Origin: Lithodes maja
Taxonomy: Eukaryota; Arthropoda; Malacostraca; Decapoda; Lithodidae
Reading direction: 5' to 3'
Assembly: GCA_037953745.1 (NCBI GenBank)
Contig: JBAKBP010007645.1
Span: 33,909 to 97,908 of the forward strand
Length of the DNA stretch: 64,000 bases
Shown: piece by piece, positions 1-11,236 of the stretch
Position numbering within the stretch: position 1 is the first letter of the stretch
Layout: each line of letters starts with the position of its first letter
Translations under genes and position numbers: made by a program
The notes under the pieces: model-generated
Databases searched by the model: none
Told to the model about the DNA's origin: nothing
The model's input: only the letters and a program-made list of their open reading frames with translations

Positions 1-382
1 GATCACTGGGGTTGTCCTCTGTGGACACATAACGAAAATGAGCGCCGGGGGCTAATGACTTTATCTCATCAACTCTATTTTGAACATATATAGGCAAAAT
101 CTTTTTACTAGACAACCAGCATAGGGTTATCTGGCAGTCCGACCAGAGGTATACATTCTCTACAATCAGCTCGTCAGCGTAGGCCTCACATATATTACAC
201 GCGAGACGAGCTGCGAGAAGAACAGCAGTCAACTCCATCTTAGGTATGGTGAGGGACTTAATAGGCGCCACCTTAGCTTTGGCCATTACTAACCTACTCA
301 CCTCATCACCAACCGCATAGGCCGCTACACCATATGCTACTGAGCTAGCGTCACTAAATAGGTGCAGCGTAACCCTCTTAGA
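1..382 (-). pseudogene. BEL/Pao pol, RNase H segment (BEL-1), runs off left edge
   Basis: Read on the minus strand this is the RNase H part of a BEL/Pao polyprotein, which degrades the RNA template during reverse transcription. The acidic residues expected of RNase H are visible: D in a LFSDAS-type block near 345, E in KMELTAVL near 240, and D in WSDCQITLCW near 150 (the other copies here read WSDSQ). The frame is open to the window edge. Near-identical copies lie at 57030-57320 (plus) and 60485-61101 (minus). The upstream part of the same copy resumes at 1096 after an inserted tandem repeat. Confidence 0.85.
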
Positions 383-1095
383 CTGCCACATGTGTGTTAA
401 TTTCATTAATCGATTTTAGGAGTAGAGTTGGTTGGTGGAGAGAACATAATAATTAATTCGGGTTCAGTAGTAATTTATCGAGAGGTCTTCCCTAGGGTTA
501 AGTGCCCCATTAATTACTATTTCCTTTCACCTATGCATAGCCTCCGATAGTGCAGTTGGGATATTGTACATGCTAAGATTGGTATGCAGGATTCGAAACT
601 GCATAATAAATCGTAGGCTTGTGCAGTATTCTTTAACTGTCTTCGTGGTGCAGTGCATAGTGTATTGATTTTCGGTGTGAGCATCCTGGGTTCGAATCCC
701 CGGACTGCCAAATGTGTGTTAATTTCATTAATCGATTTTAGGAGTAGAGTTGGTTGGTGGAGAGAACATAATAATTCATTCGGGTTCAGTAGTAATTTAT
801 CGAGAGGTCTTCCCTAGGGTTAAGTGCCCCATTAATTACTATTTCCTTTCACCTATGCATAGCCTCCGATAGTGCAGTTGGGATATTGTACATACTAAGA
901 TTGGTATGCAGGATTCGAAACTGCATAATAAATCGTAGGCTTGTGCAGTATTCTTAAACTGTCTTCGTGGTGCAGTGCATAGTGTGTTGATTTTCGGTGT
1001 GAGCATCCTGGGTTCGAATCCCCAGACTGCCACATGTGTGTTAATTTCATTAATCGATTTTAGGAGTAGAGTTGGTTGGTGGAGAGAACATAATA
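383..1095. repeat. Tandem array of a 322-bp unit with two tRNA-like modules
   Basis: Two full units (390-711 and 712-1033) differ at only a few bases. They are preceded by the last 7 nt of a unit and followed by the first 62 nt of a third. Each unit has two pol III-like modules. In unit 1, a box A-like TAGTGCAGTTGG near 548 pairs with a box B-like GGATTCGAAAC near 589. A second module has TGGTGCAGTGCATAG near 646 and a clear box B, GGTTCGAATCCCC, near 689. The array splits a BEL/Pao reading frame; the BEL sequence resumes without a visible target duplication. It resembles a dimeric tRNA-derived SINE, but the tandem state is unusual. I do not call functional tRNA genes. Confidence 0.7.
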
Positions 1096-1458
1096 ATTAG
1101 TGACCTGACGGGGAAACATGATACCTGTACTATCTATCATATCGTCATAAATACCCTGCCAGTTAGCTCTCATGTCATCTGGAATGGGTACATCCCACCG
1201 ACACTCTAATCTCCACAAGTCCTGTACGAACCTCCGCGCCCGGATGGTTACCGGTAGCAACACTCCTAGAGGATCGAACACACTCGCGGTTAGACTTAGA
1301 GCCTCGCGTTTTGTAACCAATGCAGGGCTACTTCCGCGGCAATTAACCTGGAACATATCCTTATCAGTCAGCCACGCAACGCCAAGCACCTTAACCCCGT
1401 CTTGTTTGGCAGAAGCTATACCCTTCAGGTGCAACAGTTCCCGCAAACTCTCATTATT
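1096..1458 (-). pseudogene. BEL/Pao pol, A17/connection segment (BEL-1)
   Basis: The minus strand encodes the stretch following the BEL/Pao reverse transcriptase palm, the region Pfam calls Peptidase_A17. Recognisable blocks are LGVAW, SVFDPLGVLLPVTI, FVQDLWRLECRWD and IDSTGIMFPRQVTN. It continues the frame that starts at 12621 and ends in a LREWVTN block at 12425; the intervening 11 kb is LINE-g. At 1096 the frame is cut by the tRNA-like array and resumes at 382. This is one half-decayed copy rather than an active gene. Confidence 0.88.
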
Positions 1459-1928
1459 GGTTGCTCCGACATTGTCGCTGAGATGATAAAAGCCTCAGGG
1501 GAGATTGGTGTAAACTTAGTCACTGAGTTGATAAACACCATTATTAAAGATGAGAAAATCCCAGAGGATTGGCTCAAAAGTGTATATACAAAGGAAAAGG
1601 GGATGCGCTAGATAGAGGAAATTATAGGGGCCTGAAAATGCTTGACCAAATCATGAAGGTCTGTGAGAGAGTCCTTGAGGGTTTGATCAGGCAAAGCATC
1701 TCTATTGATGATATGCAGTTTGTTTTTATGCCAGGACATGGTACAACCGATGCTATCTTCATAGTCAGGCAGATACAGGAAAGATACTTACTAAAAGGCA
1801 GGGATCTTTACTTTGTGTTTGTGGACCTGGAGAAGGCCTTTGATAGGGTACCTAGAGATGTTGTACAGTGGGCTATGAGGAAACTTGGTGTGGAAGAGTG
1901 GCTGATGCGTGTGATAATGAAGATGTAT
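1459..1928 (+). pseudogene. LINE-g reverse transcriptase, 5' part
   Basis: This is a 5'-truncated non-LTR element starting inside the RT domain (SDIVAEMIKASGEIG). A one-base shift near 1590 moves the frame from 1402-1611 to 1569-1928. Landmarks are NYRGLKMLDQIMKV, the FVFMPGHGTTDAIF block, and FVDLEKAFDRVPR with the first catalytic Asp. The frame stops at 1928 because Gypsy-1 is inserted, and picks up in phase at 11237. The element is itself inserted in BEL-1, whose sequence reads on at 1458 and 12425, with a possible 4-bp TATT duplication. Confidence 0.85.
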
Positions 1929-3746
1929 TGTGACGCACCCAGTGCGTGGCAACTTAACCTGATTGTACTCCTTGGTACTCCACTGTGCCGCCGCGGTGCG
2001 GTGCCGCTGTGCCGCTGTGCCGTGCTGGCTGCTTATATTGAGTGTGACAACGTATAACTATGTTCTTTGTATCTCTGCAGAGGTCTCGTCATGTGCTAAC
2101 CAGTGGTGGGTTTTGTTTTAAGCCATGTCGAGACCTTCCATTTAATATGTAGTATCAATAGAGAAGTTGATAGATAAGACAATGGGAATTCAGAGAGAGA
2201 GAGTGAGTTAGACTTCAGAGCGAGAGGGTAGCAATGCGCCACGCTGCCGGGGGGGTGGTTGCCAGACGTATGGACCGGTTGGCAGCCCTGCGCTTATAGC
2301 TAGGTGCGACAGGGTTGGTAGTCCATTGCCGCCTGCCTATGCTGCCTGGGCTGCCCATGTTGTCATGCTGCACATTGCCTGGAGGCTCGCTGTGTGTTCC
2401 ATGATCAGGTTGCCTAGAACCTTTGAGATTCTAACATCCCTTGCCCTCTCTCCCAATTTCTCACGGTTGCACTCTTTCTCTCTGACGACATTACTCTCAT
2501 TTCATTCTTCTCTCTATTTAAATGCATACCCTTCCCTTGAGGTCCTAAAGGAGTTTCAGCACTCACCTCTCGTATTACTCTTAGGACAAGCATATATTTA
2601 CATGTATTAGATTTAAGGGGTTAATGTGAACAGCGATCTTCTTGATGAGGATAGTTGGTGAACGTTCTACATGTGCACGAGTTATATGCCCAGCTCATCA
2701 TCCAATTTGTGACTAGACTAGTGCCATGTGTAAGAGCCCGACCATGCCCAGGAGTTGTCTGTAGAGGGGCGAGGACTTAGCCTTGATTTGCCTACCGAGC
2801 CAGGAGCGAGTGCAGTACCAGAGACTACAGCTCGCTCGTAGTGCCGGTATAGTAGAGTAACGTAATTTATCTGTCCTTGTGTTCTCTGCAGTCTTTTCCT
2901 GGGTTCTCGCTTTCGGTGCTGGGACTCGTTGTTCCTGTGACTTGGCCTGCTAGCTAGAACACATGGGGGTGATGAGTGGGTGATATCTTTATTTTCTATG
3001 CATTGCAGCTCTCTTAAGTTTATGTATATAACACTTTACAATACACATTACTCACACACAAGACAACACTATTAATGCTTTCATGTATCAATTAACTGCA
3101 CTGTCGTTTTGCTGCTGTGTCCGGAGTTCTATTGCGGAGGGCGCATACGGACTCAGAGGGGAGACAAGAGTGAGAGAAGCGAAGTAGCCTATGCGGTAGT
3201 AGGCTACCGGCGCAGTACTGTTGCCTGCAACCTTTTAGTTATTCCAAGTATAGATTCATTATTACAATAAGTGACTACTGTTTATGTTCCTTCCATGTGT
3301 ATTATTAGGTATCTACTGGATCATGAACATCTTGTATGCTACATGCTAGTGCATGTTAGTAGGGGACAGTTATTCTAGTGCACGCGCTTTCAAATAGGCG
3401 TGCACATTTGTCATTTAGCATTTCACTGTCATACCTTTAGCCTGCTTCTATTCTACATTATTAGAGGCTTAATATTAACGTAGTTTCTTGAGTATTGCAT
3501 TTCTTTAGTAATAACGTAACCTATAAATGTCTGAGGAAGTTTAGCCTCATAGCCTACCCCTGTTGTACACTTTCGCCGAGTTAAGGTACCTCGTTACCAT
3601 AGACGATAACTCTGTAGGGCGTTGGTGCTTTTGTTGTCTGGAGCATATAGTATTTGGGACTGGAATCGAGCGTGTCGTTGTCACATAAGCCATTTCTGTC
3701 CTACGATCAAGAATCCCGAATATGTATTGCCGATCCAGCCGTAACA
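1929..3746 (+). repeat. Gypsy-1 5' LTR
   Basis: Direct repeat of 9413-11236 with TG...CA ends. It is 1818 bp, long for this superfamily. It differs from the 3' copy by a handful of substitutions and short indels, including a 6-bp CTCTCG duplication present only in the 3' LTR near 10392. No gene is expected inside; the short open frames on either strand are not conserved products. I did not find a convincing TATA box and initiator pair. Confidence 0.93.
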
Positions 3747-3749
3747 AAA

Positions 3750-3765
3750 TGGCGACCTTGCACAA
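3750..3765 (+). promoter_or_regulatory. Gypsy-1 primer-binding site
   Basis: TGGCGACCTTGCACAA begins three bases after the 5' LTR, where the tRNA primer for minus-strand DNA synthesis should pair. The leading TGG matches the CCA tail of a tRNA, and TGGCGACC would pair with a tRNA ending GGTCGCCA. I cannot assign the tRNA from this sequence alone. Confidence 0.65.
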
Positions 3766-3989
3766 GATTCAGTAGTATCCTATCACATGTTTTTTGGAGA
3801 ACTATTCTATGCTACCTAGTAGAGCTGGCTAGAATTTTCTTGCATATTGGAGGAATTTTTATTGTGTCATTATTGTATTGGTGGACTTGCAGATTGTTTC
3901 GTTGGGGGTGTCTAGAGTAGAGTCATTCAAGCATCTTTAACATTTTGTGAGTCGAGACTGCAATTAGTAATAAGCACTTCTTTTTTTTT

Positions 3990-6129
3990 ATGAACAGCAA
4001 TTGTATAACCAGCACTATGTCTAATGACTCATCATTTACGGGGGAGGATAACACGGTACAGCCTAGTAACCAGCAAGTACAACAGATGTTTAGGGAGGGG
4101 AGTGTTATAAGTGGAGAGAGGGATGCCCGGGCATTTTTGCAGACACCTTTGACCGAACAGCGCCTGCAGGCTATTGATTGTTACGGTCTTCGCTGTTTAG
4201 CCACGGTTTTGGGGCGGGACTGTCCTGACAGTTGGCCCAAGAAGAATTTGGTGGCATGTTTGTTGGGTGATGGCGATGGGGCGGTGGGTGGAGTGGGGTC
4301 TTGGGGGGTTCCCTCCAAGCCTCCATTCCACTCTACCCCTGAGCTGGGCCCTCAGCCAGCGAGTCTTAGCACGATGCAGCAGGAGGGTTCTCAAGGGCAA
4401 GCTGGCTTACCCGTAAACACGTCTCGGTGTGGATCCCCCATTTTGTGCTCTCCCCCCCCCAGGCCTGTCTCCTGAGATGTTATTTCAGCTAGAACTAGCT
4501 AAGTTTAAGCTGCAGGAGACTCAGATACAACAGGCTAGTATAGAACGGATTAAGCTGCAGGAGACTCAGATACAACAGGCTAGTATAGAACGCATAGAGG
4601 TTGCTAGAATCCAAGCCAATCAGGATGCAACCAGGTACCAGGCTGAAATGGATGTCGAGAAGTCTAGAGTAGAGACCACGGGGCGTCATCTCGGTGGTGG
4701 GCACCGGGTTACAGACTCACTTTCGCATTTAATTAAGTTAGTACCCGCATTTGATGAGACAGCAGTGACTGAGTTTTTTGCTCGTTTCGAAAAGAAGTGT
4801 CGTGAGTATGACTGGCCGGAGGTTAAATGGGCAGCATTAGTTTCATCACGTCTAGTGGGTAAGGGGTTGAAAGCCTACGATGCACTGTCACTGGACGAGA
4901 GTGTAGTGTATGGACTGGTGAAGGAGGCTGTGCTCCGGGCCTACGAACTGCAACCCGAAACTTATAGATTGAAGTTCCGTGGCGTGAATAAGAAGAGCGA
5001 CGTCAGTTTTATGGAGCACGCACGGGACTTAACAGATGCAGGTAATAACTGGTTTCGGTCCGAGCACGCAGAGTCGGCTGAGGAAATTAAGCAACTTTTC
5101 TATCTGGAACAGTTTTACAAATGTACTGGAACCGATCTAACGCTGAACATTAAGGAAAAATGTCCCAAGACAGTAGAGGAGGCTGCCAAGATGGCAGACT
5201 TCAGATTATCATTGATTCGTGGTTGCGGTGCCGCTCAGAGGGCTGAGTCAGGGCAGAAGGGGCGCTATACCCCACCCACCAGAGTTTTCGATAATAACAA
5301 ATCCTATGACACACATAACCACACTAAATGCATTGCACCTAATAACACCTACAAACACAAGCCTCTCCCGTTTACTAAAGGTCAGGCCCCTTCTTCGCCC
5401 GCACAAGGGAAGAAGCCCATTGGGGATGTGAAATGTTACAAATGTCAGAAGCTAGGCCATTATTCACGTGAGTGCCCTAGTAACACTCCCGCTAAGCCGG
5501 TGTCATTGGTTCACAGTATCGGTGTGTCTCTGAAGGCTGCAGCAACTGCCCGGGGTAGGTTGTCAGCAGCTGAGGCACACGCGGTAAAGAAGCGTACGGA
5601 AGGCTCGACACCTGTCCGGGACACTTTCTGTAGCCATCGGGGGCACGGGTTTGTGAGCTGGGGGAGTGAACTACGGAGGGTTGACTTGCTGAGGGATACG
5701 GGGGCTTCGCAAACTTTGTTGAGGAACTTCACAGGGAAACCGATAAATGCGGCCAGAGTTGTTGTGGTGCAGGGTATAAATGCTACGAGGTCATACCCAC
5801 TTGTGAGGTTGGAGTTGAGAGTGGGAGAGGTGTGCAGGGAGCTGGATGTAGGGATCGTTGAGTGTTTGCCAGTTGAGGGCGTCGACCTTCTTCTCGGCAA
5901 CGACTTTGCGGTGCCCACTTCCGGGACTCCACCCTTAGTCGTTGCCGAGAGGGCGGCCGACGTGGATGGTGAGAATCGGGAATGGGTTGGGAGGTGCCAA
6001 CAGGATAAGATGGCCTGTGTGGTAACCCGATCTCGCTCTGCGGCTCCTGCACAGCCTAGCACTCAACCTCGGGGACAGTGGAGGAAGGATCAGGAGAAGG
6101 TTGCTAAGGGCAGGAAAAAGGGACATTGA
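3990..6129 (+). pseudogene. Gypsy-1 gag-protease
   Basis: Gag makes the particle and packages RNA; the aspartic protease matures it. The first frame (3990-4475) and the second (4429-6129) overlap and switch at a nine-C run (4452-4460). This could be programmed slippage or a one-base indel. Downstream comes a helical region with a 45-bp tandem duplication (4507-4551 and 4552-4596). Next is a SCAN/capsid-like domain (about 4720-5210; FFARFEKKCREYDW, WAALVSSRLVGKGLKAY), then a CCHC zinc knuckle CYKCQKLGHYSREC (5434-5475), then a protease active site LLRDTGASQTLL (5687-5722). Similarity of Gmr1-type gag to the vertebrate SCAN domain is known from published work; assignment of this copy is from motif reading. 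Confidence 0.85.
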
Positions 6130-9100
6130 TTCTGCTGCACTTCTCGGTGATTCGGTACTTGGACCTATAATAAACACGGGAGTTGACTCTGGCCCAGATA
6201 TGGTGTGTAACAAGGCAGAGTTGGGTAAGACTTCGCGTGAGGCAAGAGCTGTAGCGAGAGCCACTAAGGCAGTAGAGCCTACTAGCCGGGGTAATGTCTT
6301 ATTACAAAACCATCTTGATGCATTGACGCCCAGGGACATTAGTGAGCAGCAGCTGCAAGACGCTAGCCTAGCTCGTTATAGCAATGGTGCCATAGAGTTG
6401 GAGGAAGATGGGGATGCGAAGCCGGGAGATTTCTTTAGGCTCAACAGGATATTGTACCGCAGATTTCTAGACCCCAAATCGAAGTGGGAGGGCGGTGCGA
6501 GGGTAGTAGACCAGGTGGTTGTTCCAAATAAGTATAGAGAGTCCTTATTGTGTCTGGCGCATGATGTGCCGGTGGCGGGTCATTTGGGGGTAACAAAAAC
6601 ATTGGCGGCATTGGGCAGGTTTTTCTGGTGGCCTGGGGTCAAGGCTGATGTCTGTGCATGGGTGGCTGGGTGTGCGACCTGCCAGACAACGGGGAAGCCT
6701 AACCAGACAATCCCGAAGGCACCTTTGTTTCCCATACCTGTCACCGGGCCTCCGTTCAGCAAAGTTGTAGTAGATTTGGTTGGCCCTTTCCCGCCTACTA
6801 GTAGTGGCAATAAATTCCTGTTGACAATCATGGATGTGGCTACGAGATACCCGGACGCATACCCCATGAGAAACGGCTCGGCAAAGGCAGTTGTTAAAAA
6901 CTTATTATTGTTCTGTTCCCGTTATGGATTTCCACGTGAGGTGCAGTCAGACCAGGGGAGCAATTTTACATCCAAATTGTTCAAGCAAACCCTTCAGTTG
7001 CACGGTATATGTTCTGTAGTGTCGTCAGCCTACCATCCCGAGAGTCAGGGAGTCTTGGAGCGGTGGCACTCGACCCTGAAGAGTATGCTACGCTGTTACT
7101 GTGCAGAACATGACACTGATTGGGATTTGGGTCTGCCGTATGTTCTGTTCGCTGCACGTGAAGTCCCAGGAGAGAGCCTGGGGTTCAGTCCAAATCAACT
7201 AGTCTTTGGCCATAATGTGAGAGGACCTTTAAGTATGGTGAAAGAGATCTGGGAGGGCGAAGAGAAGCCGGGGTCTGTACTTAAATATATCCTTGAGAGC
7301 CGGGAGAGACTTATAGGTTGCATGGCAGCGGCAGGTAATAACTTGGTTAATGCACAGGTGGTCATGAAGCACCAGTATGACGCCAAGGTGAAGCTTCGGG
7401 AGTTTTCGGTGGGTCAGGAGGTAATGTTGCTTTTACCTTTGCCTGGACACCCCCTTTCTGCCAAGTTCATTGGGCCGTATGTGGTGGCTAAGAAACTGTC
7501 CGACCTTGATTATCTCGTTGCAACACCTGACCGTAGGAAAAAACATCAGTTATGTCATGTTAACCTCATGAAAGAGTATGTGACACGCCCCTCAGAGCCG
7601 CTCACTGTCCCTGTGCTGGCCTGCAGCGGCCAGGGTGGAGAAGGAGGTGGGGACAGTCATGCTGCTGAGGAGGATAGCTGGGACTGTGTCATTTCCGCGG
7701 AACAGTGGGCGGGGAATACTGAACAAGAGGCTAGGCAAGCTGTAAGTCACCTGCCTGAGCACCAGGGTGCTGCTGTCCTAGGCCTGTTCAGGTCATACCC
7801 CTCTGTTTTCGCCGAACACCCAGGTCTCACTACTCAGGTAACGCACGACGTGGACGTCGGTGATAATGTGCCCTTCAAGTCAGTGCCCTACCGTGTGCCC
7901 CCGGTAAAGTTGCCAGCTTTACGGGAGGAGTTAAAGTACATGGTTGAGAGAGGGATGATCACTGAAGGTTATGTGAAGTGGACATCACCCGTCACGTTGC
8001 AGCCAAAACCTGACGGCAAGGTGCGGTTCTGCATAGATTTTCGTAGGCTAAATGGCTTGACCACTACCAACCCTTACCCTTTGCCTCGAGTTGACGACAG
8101 CGTGGACAAGATAGGGAATGCAAAGTACCTTACTAAAATTGATCTTGTAAAAGGCTACTGGCAAGTACCCCTGTCGGACCGAGCTAAGCAAGTTTGTGGT
8201 TTTGTGGTAGATGGCAAGACCTACCAATGTAACGTAATGCCTTATGGGCTTAAGAACGCACCTGCCACGTTTCAGAACCTGATGAACGATATTTGTGACG
8301 AAATCCCTAACTGCACGGTCTACCTTGATGACGTGATAGTGTATGATGACAATTTTGAAAATCACCTAAGGCACTTAGAGACCCTGTTTGGGAAGTTGCA
8401 CGATGCTGGGCTGGTGGTGAACCTGAGGAAGTGCGAGTTTGTAAAGGCTACTGTGCAGTATCTTGGCTTCGTGGTCGGGTTAGGCCGGGTGTGCCCCCCC
8501 CTGAGCAAGATACAGGCTATCAATATGTTTCCCAGGCCCACCACTAAGCGCCAGGTCATGCGGTTCCTAGGTATGATAGGCTATTATAGGCGCTTCATCC
8601 GGGGATACTCTACTGTCTTAGCACCGTTAACTGATCTACTGTCGAAGTCAGTGAAGTTCTGTTGGGCTGCGGAGTGTCAGAGGGCTTTCGACCTAGTCAA
8701 GCACCTGCTGTGTACACATCCGATTTTGAGAGCCCCAGACTTCTCCAGGAGTTTCAGCTGGCGACTGATGCCAGCGGTGTGGGTGCCGGGGCAGTGTTAC
8801 TGCAGACTGATTCCGAGGGCTTGGAACACCCAGTGAGCTTCTTTTCTCGCAAGTTTAATTCGGCACAAAGGAATTACTCGACTATAGAGAAGGAGCTTCT
8901 TGCTATCGTTTTGTCGCTCAAACATTTCGAAGTTTATGTTCCAGCCTACGGCCCGGTAGTGACGATTTATACGGACCATCATCCCTTGAAATTCCTAAAT
9001 CAGTTCACAATCGGAATATGCGGTTGACCAGGTGGTCCCTAATGCTCCAGAGTATAATCTCAACATTCAGCATATTGCCGGAGTGAGAACGTGATAGCAG

Positions 9101-9132
9101 ATTGTCTATCAAGGGTTGATGATCCAGGATAG
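6101..9132 (+). pseudogene. Gypsy-1 pol: integrase - reverse transcriptase - RNase H
   Basis: One long frame (6101-8836) overlaps the end of gag-protease in another phase. Integrase comes first: an HHCC finger (HDVPVAGH ... CATC, about 6559-6690), then the catalytic Asp of VVVDLVGPFP (near 6770), Asp of QSDQGSNF (near 6950) and Glu of GVLERWH (near 7060). RT follows: FCIDFRRLNG (near 8027), KIDLVKGYWQVPL (near 8140) and the YLDDVIVY catalytic box (near 8321). RNase H is split. The frame shifts near 8755 into QLATDASGVGAG and EKELLAIVL (8662-9027), shifts again near 9010, and reaches a last block RVDDPG ending at 9132. Integrase ahead of RT is the notable feature. The shifts may be decay or sequencing error. 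Confidence 0.9.
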
Positions 9133-9412
9133 TCGTGCACGGTGTGTGGGTTGAGCAGGAGTAAAATTAGGCTATCATAACGCCGTCCAAAAAGATTATA
9201 AAACAATAAAATAAACGAGAAATTTTTTTTTTAGTTTTGTAAGTCTTTATTGTTGTAGCATGATGCATGCGATATTGTGTTTTATGTATAATTCACACTT
9301 CAGTTGTTGTGCACCTTTTGCAATTAGTGGCAGCTAAGGGTAGCAGGTCGGTTGGTTGCCTGTCAGATTTTGATAATGCTTCTAAGGTCGATTATCTAAA
9401 GTCTTGGGGGGC

Positions 9413-11236
9413 TGTGACGCACCCAGTGCGTGGCAACTTAACCTGATTGTACTCCTTGGTACTCCACTGTGCCGCCGCGGTGCGGTGCCGCTGTGCCGCT
9501 GTGCCGTGCTGGCTGCTTATATTGAGTGTGACAACGTATAACTATGTTCTTTGTATCTCTGCAGAGGTCTCGTCATGTGCTAACCAGTGGTGGGTTTTGT
9601 TTTAAGCCATGTCGAGACCTTCCATTTAATATGTAGTATCAATAGAGAAGTTGATAGATAAGACAATGGGAATTCAGAGAGAGAGAGTGAGTTAGACTTC
9701 AGAGCGAGAGGGTAGCAATGCGCCACGCTGCCGGGGGGGTGGTTGCCAGACGTATGGACCGGTTGGCAGCCCTGCGCTTATAGCTAGGTGCGACAGGGTT
9801 GGTAGTCCATTGCCGCCTGCCTATGCTGCCTGGGCTGCCCATGTTGTCGTGCTGCACATTGCCTGGAGGCTCGCTGTGTGTTCCATGATCAGGTTGCCTA
9901 GAACCTTGAGATTCTAACATCCCTTGCCCTCTCTCCCAATTTCTCACGGTTGCACTCTTTCTCTCTGACGACATTACTCTCATTTCATTCTTCTCTCTAT
10001 TTAAATGCATACCCTTCCCTTGAGGTCCTAAAGGAGTTTCAGCACTCACCTCTCGTATTACTCTTAGGACAAGCATATATTTACATGTATTAGATTTAAG
10101 GGGTTAATGTGAACAGCGATCTTCTTGATGAGGATAGTTGGTGAACGTTCTACATGTTCACGAGTTATATGCCCAGCTCATCATCCAATTTGTGACTAGA
10201 CTAGTGCCATGTGTAAGAGCCCGACCATGCCCAGGAGTTGTCTGTAGAGGGGCGAGGACTTAGCCTTGATTTGCCTACCGAGCCAGGAGCGAGTGCAGTA
10301 CCAGAGACTACAGCTCGCTCGTAGTGCCGGTATAGTAGAGTAACGTAATTTATCTGTCCTTGTGTTCTCTGCAGTCTTTTCCTGGGTTCTCGCTCTCGCT
10401 TTCGGTGCTGGGACTCGTTGTTCCTGTGACTTGGCCTGCTAGCTAGAACACATGGGGGTGATGAGTGGGTGATATCTTTATTTTACTATGCATTGCAGCT
10501 CTCTTTAAGTTTATGTATATAACACTTTACAATACACATTACTCACACACAAGACAACACTATTAATACTTTCATGTATCAATTAACTGCACTGTCGTTT
10601 TGCTGCTGTGTCCGGAGTTCTATTGCGGAGGGCGCATACGGACTCAGAGGGGAGACAGAGTGAGAGAAGCGAAGTAGCCTATGCGGTAGTAGGCTACCGG
10701 CGCAGTACTGTTGCATGCAACCTTTTAGTTATTCCAAGTATAGATTCATTATTACAATAAGTGACTACTGTTTATGTTCCTTCCATGTGTATTATTAGGT
10801 ATCTACTGGATCATGAACATCTTGTATGCTACATGCTAGTGCATGTTAGTAGGGGACAGTTATTCTAGTGCACGCGCTTTCAAATAGGCGTGTACATTTG
10901 TCATTTAGCATTTCACTGTCATACCTTTAGCCTGCTTCTATTCTACATTATTAGAGGCTTAATATTAACGTAGTTTCTTGAGTATTGCATTTCTTTAGTA
11001 ATAACGTAACCTATAAATGTCTGAGGGAGTTTAGCCTCATAGCCTACCCCTGTTGTACACTTTCGCCGAGTTAAGGTACCTCGTTACCATAGACGATAAC
11101 TCTGTAGGGCGTTGGTGCTTTTGTTGTCTGGAGCATATAGTATTTGGGACTGGAATCGAGCGTGTCGTTGTCACATAAGCCATTTCTGTCCTACGATCAA
11201 GAATCCCGAATATGTATTGCCGATCCAGCCGTAACA
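9413..11236 (+). repeat. Gypsy-1 3' LTR
   Basis: Direct repeat of 1929-3746, starting TGTGACGC right after a G-rich tract (9406-9411, GGGGGG then C) that would prime plus-strand synthesis. It ends GTAACA at 11236, followed by the GTAT target duplication and then LINE-g coding sequence in phase. The 280 bases between the pol end and this LTR (9133-9412) hold only AT-rich untranslated sequence. Confidence 0.93.

Larger units (their letters stand above)
1929..11236 (+). mobile_element. Gypsy-1: complete Ty3/Gypsy LTR element, Gmr1-like gene order
   Basis: A 9308-bp element has two LTRs (1818 and 1824 bp), a primer-binding site, gag-protease, pol and a short G-rich tract before the 3' LTR. It starts TGTGACG and ends GTAACA, and GTAT flanks it at 1925-1928 and 11237-11240. 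Removing it plus one GTAT restores the LINE-g frame, which proves the boundaries. The LTRs differ at about a dozen sites by eye, so the insertion is fairly young. Pol order is integrase, then reverse transcriptase, then RNase H. This is the reverse of ordinary Gypsy elements and is known from the Gmr1-like group. Frameshifts in RNase H suggest this copy is inactive, unless they are base-call errors. Confidence 0.93.

Noticed and set aside
644..709. Possible functional tRNA gene
   Set aside because: Box A and B motifs are present, but acceptor arms do not pair well and the unit is tandemly repeated; better read as SINE-type modules.
517..1033. Two near-identical 64-residue minus-strand frames (MAVRGFEPRML...)
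   Set aside because: They are translations of the tRNA-like tandem unit; the GFEPRM stretch is simply the complement of box B. No protein evidence.
2326..2610. Frames inside the Gypsy-1 LTRs
   Set aside because: They differ between the two LTRs through small indels and have no recognisable domain.
9699..10076. 125-residue minus-strand frame in the Gypsy-1 3' LTR
   Set aside because: The 5' LTR copy of the same sequence does not keep it open, owing to a one-base difference near 9905.
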